This document shows positions 52,901-53,435 of a DNA stretch of 53,435 nt, piece after piece. Made by a program: the position numbers and the translations under genes. Location of the stretch: contig PLNP01000053.1 in the NCBI GenBank assembly GCA_003142815.1, positions 3,050 to 56,484 on the forward strand, in the 5' to 3' direction. How positions within the stretch are numbered: the first letter of the stretch is position 1; every line of letters starts with the position of its first letter. The stretch comes from Rhodanobacteraceae bacterium (GTDB taxonomy: Bacteria; Pseudomonadota; Gammaproteobacteria; Xanthomonadales; Rhodanobacteraceae). The notes under the pieces were generated by a model. It was given only the letters and a program-made list of their open reading frames with translations, did not search any database and was not told the origin of the DNA.

Positions 52901-53036
52901 AGATCGCCGGGAACGAAATCTGTGGCAGCGCGCTGATGCCGAGCAGCGAGTAGCAGATCGCGCCGGCCACGAGCAGGCCGGCCGCAAGCAGCGAGATGCC
53001 GATCGGGCGGTCGATGAACGGGCTGGAGATATTCAT
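49929..53036 (-). CDS. mdtC: RND multidrug efflux permease (MdtC-like)
   Basis: A 1035-residue HAE1-type RND pump. N-terminus ISSPFIDRPIGISLLAAGLL, the pore/porter domains, TM4 proton-relay Asp pair VIAIGFVVDDAIVVIENIIR, TM10 GLVKKNAIMMIDFALVAERE, and final EACIARFRPIMMTTMVAILA. Sequence elements fit the MdtB/MdtC pair, heteromeric pumps for bile salts and novobiocin; MdtC is always the second gene. ATG 53036 is favoured (MNISSPFIDR). The preceding gene at the right edge is the partner. No regulatory or adaptor gene is within the window. Confidence 0.9.
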   Translation of the reverse strand: MNISSPFIDRPIGISLLAAGLLVAGAICYSLLGISALPQISFPAIFVIASQPGADATTMASTVAAPLERHLGQVPGIDMMRSSSSEGSTFVFMMFQGGIDIDSSARDVEAAINAAAPDLPSGLTSLPTYQKANPNDDPVLQLALTSDTQPLSALFDSADTLLKPRLSQLPGVSSVDVAGSAQPAVRVDVNLHALNSMGLSSNDLRNALTAANVTSPQGFLSDGKTTLAVTANDQLHSADDFANLVVAVRNGTPIYLRDVAHVYQGAQDSYQAAWFNGKRSIEIDVYRRPEANVISTVDGVKAELTRLSALLPPATKLTPFFDGTPTVRASVNEVQITLLISLAMVIMTMALFLRRLAPTLIAAIAVPLSLAGAVVVMYVFGYTLDNLSLLALVIAIGFVVDDAIVVIENIIRHLDAGQTRLQAALAGAREIGFTIVSITLSLIAVFIPLLFAQGMIGMFFREFTVTLIAAIAVSAIVSLTLTPSLCAVFLKPFDEAKPSLIGHALDVFHAGMLNTYRRTLDWSLRHALLLALTPLALIVATVFLFGAVKAGFFPPQDSGLIWGRASAGSTLSFADMQERQQRVTQMLLADPAVEFVGASLGSGRHGTSGAFSIQLKPLGEGRPESTQDVLARLSAKAAHFPDVNLRLRAHQDLPSGGGGTSQGAQYQVSLKGNDLGELETWLPKLQEELKKNPILRDVGSDVDEAGLRQNLVINRDIASRLGVSVAAIDDALYNAFGQRQISTIYSDVNEYQVVVNALPSQTATPQALNRIYVRSNSGAMVPITAVTRQEPGLAPVQILHQDQFTTMDLSFNLAPGISMGQATTAIQKTINDMRLPGDIRMDFGGEFKRFQQSTSTMPWLLLGAVLAVYIVLGMLYESLIHPVTILSTLPSAGVGALLALLLTNTELSIVAMMAIVLLIGLVKKNAIMMIDFALVAEREGMAPLDAIREACIARFRPIMMTTMVAILAAAPLAIGIGAGAELRRPLGIAVIGGLVISQSLTLLSTPAIYLIFSCLRERMRTRRANRRAHLQLAAR

Positions 53037-53071
53037 CCGCTGCCCCGAGCATCGCCGCGCCGCCATTCCTT

Positions 53072-53165
53072 TGTAGGAGCGGCGACAGCCGCGACCGGCA
53101 CGTCACTGATCGCGACGACAGTTGTGCATGTTGAACCCCTTGTCGCGGCTGACGCCGCTCCTACA
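53072..53165. repeat. GTAG-type REP doublet between mdtB- and mdtC-like genes
   Basis: TGTAGGAGCGGCGACAGCCG CGACC (53072-53096) and the inverted TGTCGCGGCTGACGCCGCTC CTACA (~53141-53165) with ~45 bases between, inside the 154-base space between two genes of one operon. Same family as 5308-5368. Confidence 0.85.
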
Positions 53166-53190
53166 CGGGAAACGATGCGACGGATGTGCA

Positions 53191-53435
53191 TCACGCCGCG
53201 CTCTCGCCCGGCGCCTGCGCCAGCGCATGTCGCTCACGCCGCGAATGCACCCAATCGGAAAACCGCTCCATGTACAAATAGATCACCGGCGTCGTGTACA
53301 GCGTCACCAGTTGCGACAGCAGCAGGCCGCCGACGATCGACACGCCGAGAGGCCGCCGCAGTTCCGAGCCGATGCCGGTACCCAACGCCAGCGGCAACGC
53401 GCCGAACAGCGCGGCGAACGTGGTCATCATGATCG
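53191..53435 (-). CDS. mdtB: RND efflux permease (MdtB-like), C-terminal end (runs off right edge)
   Basis: The last ~80 residues of an RND pump: [40 protein letters not shown] and [19 protein letters not shown]. It is upstream of the mdtC-like gene in the same orientation, so probably mdtB. Most of the gene lies outside the window. Confidence 0.82.
   Translation of the reverse strand, partial: IMMTTFAALFGALPLALGTGIGSELRRPLGVSIVGGLLLSQLVTLYTTPVIYLYMERFSDWVHSRRERHALAQAPGESAA

Noticed and set aside
49929..53432. Long rightward His/Asp/Arg-rich frames opposite the RND gene
   Set aside because: Antisense shadow frames of a well-conserved RND permease.

Overview
The window is GC-rich, densely coded DNA from a Gram-negative bacterium. 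Protein signatures such as RND efflux pumps, a porin ending in Phe, a bioB-bioF-bioH-bioC cluster next to comF, UbiA, YadG/YadH-type ABC genes and GTAG-headed REP elements point to a gammaproteobacterium of the Xanthomonadales/Lysobacterales, most likely Rhodanobacteraceae. That placement is an inference from recognisable proteins; there is no rRNA gene to confirm it. Most of the window is ordinary chromosome. No prophage, CRISPR array or intact insertion sequence was seen.

Layout. 1-3.7 kb: biotin operon read leftwards (bioB, bioF, bioH, bioC; bioC runs off the left edge), with divergent comF. 4.6-10 kb: a decay zone with a TIR fragment, a two-TM effector-like fragment, ubiA with a very long low-complexity N-terminus, a truncated glutamate-synthase-like gene, a shortened PIN toxin with an antitoxin-like tail, a small secreted protein and a frameshifted HEAT-repeat gene. 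10-14.4 kb: amino-acid permease, tRNA-Arg(CCG), a divergent SDR with a zinc-ribbon-like Cys cluster, and a membrane-anchored cytochrome c. 14.4-19.3 kb: acpH, then a tightly overlapping run of alpha/beta hydrolase, zapE (in-frame stop), a GT83-like glycosyltransferase and queF. 19.4-25.7 kb: LysM protein, lipoprotein, degV remnant, icd, DUF1328 protein, lipoprotein methyltransferase, rluE remnant, PHB-depolymerase-like esterase and its RHH regulator. 25.8-35 kb: hrpB, two secreted proteins sharing one domain around tatD, an M28 peptidase and a YadGH-type exporter. 35-45.5 kb: fpr, a regulator/peptidase/NatAB-like cluster, porin, PA0069-type radical SAM protein, histone-H1-like protein and an S10 peptidase. 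45.6-53.4 kb: small hypothetical genes, a sterol-desaturase-family enzyme, a collapsed GGDEF/EAL gene and an mdtBC-type RND pair running off the right edge.

The most unusual theme is the interplay of short palindromic elements with genes. A CCCTCTCCCCC/GGGGGAGAGGG element occurs twice in frame inside hrpB, supplies the apparent ribosome-binding site of bioF, and separates natA from natB. GTAG-headed and GTCAT-type REP doublets lie beside most of the broken genes. At least eight genes are truncated, frameshifted or stop-interrupted, which is high for about 53 kb and suggests either active gene decay or, for the single-base frameshifts, assembly error.
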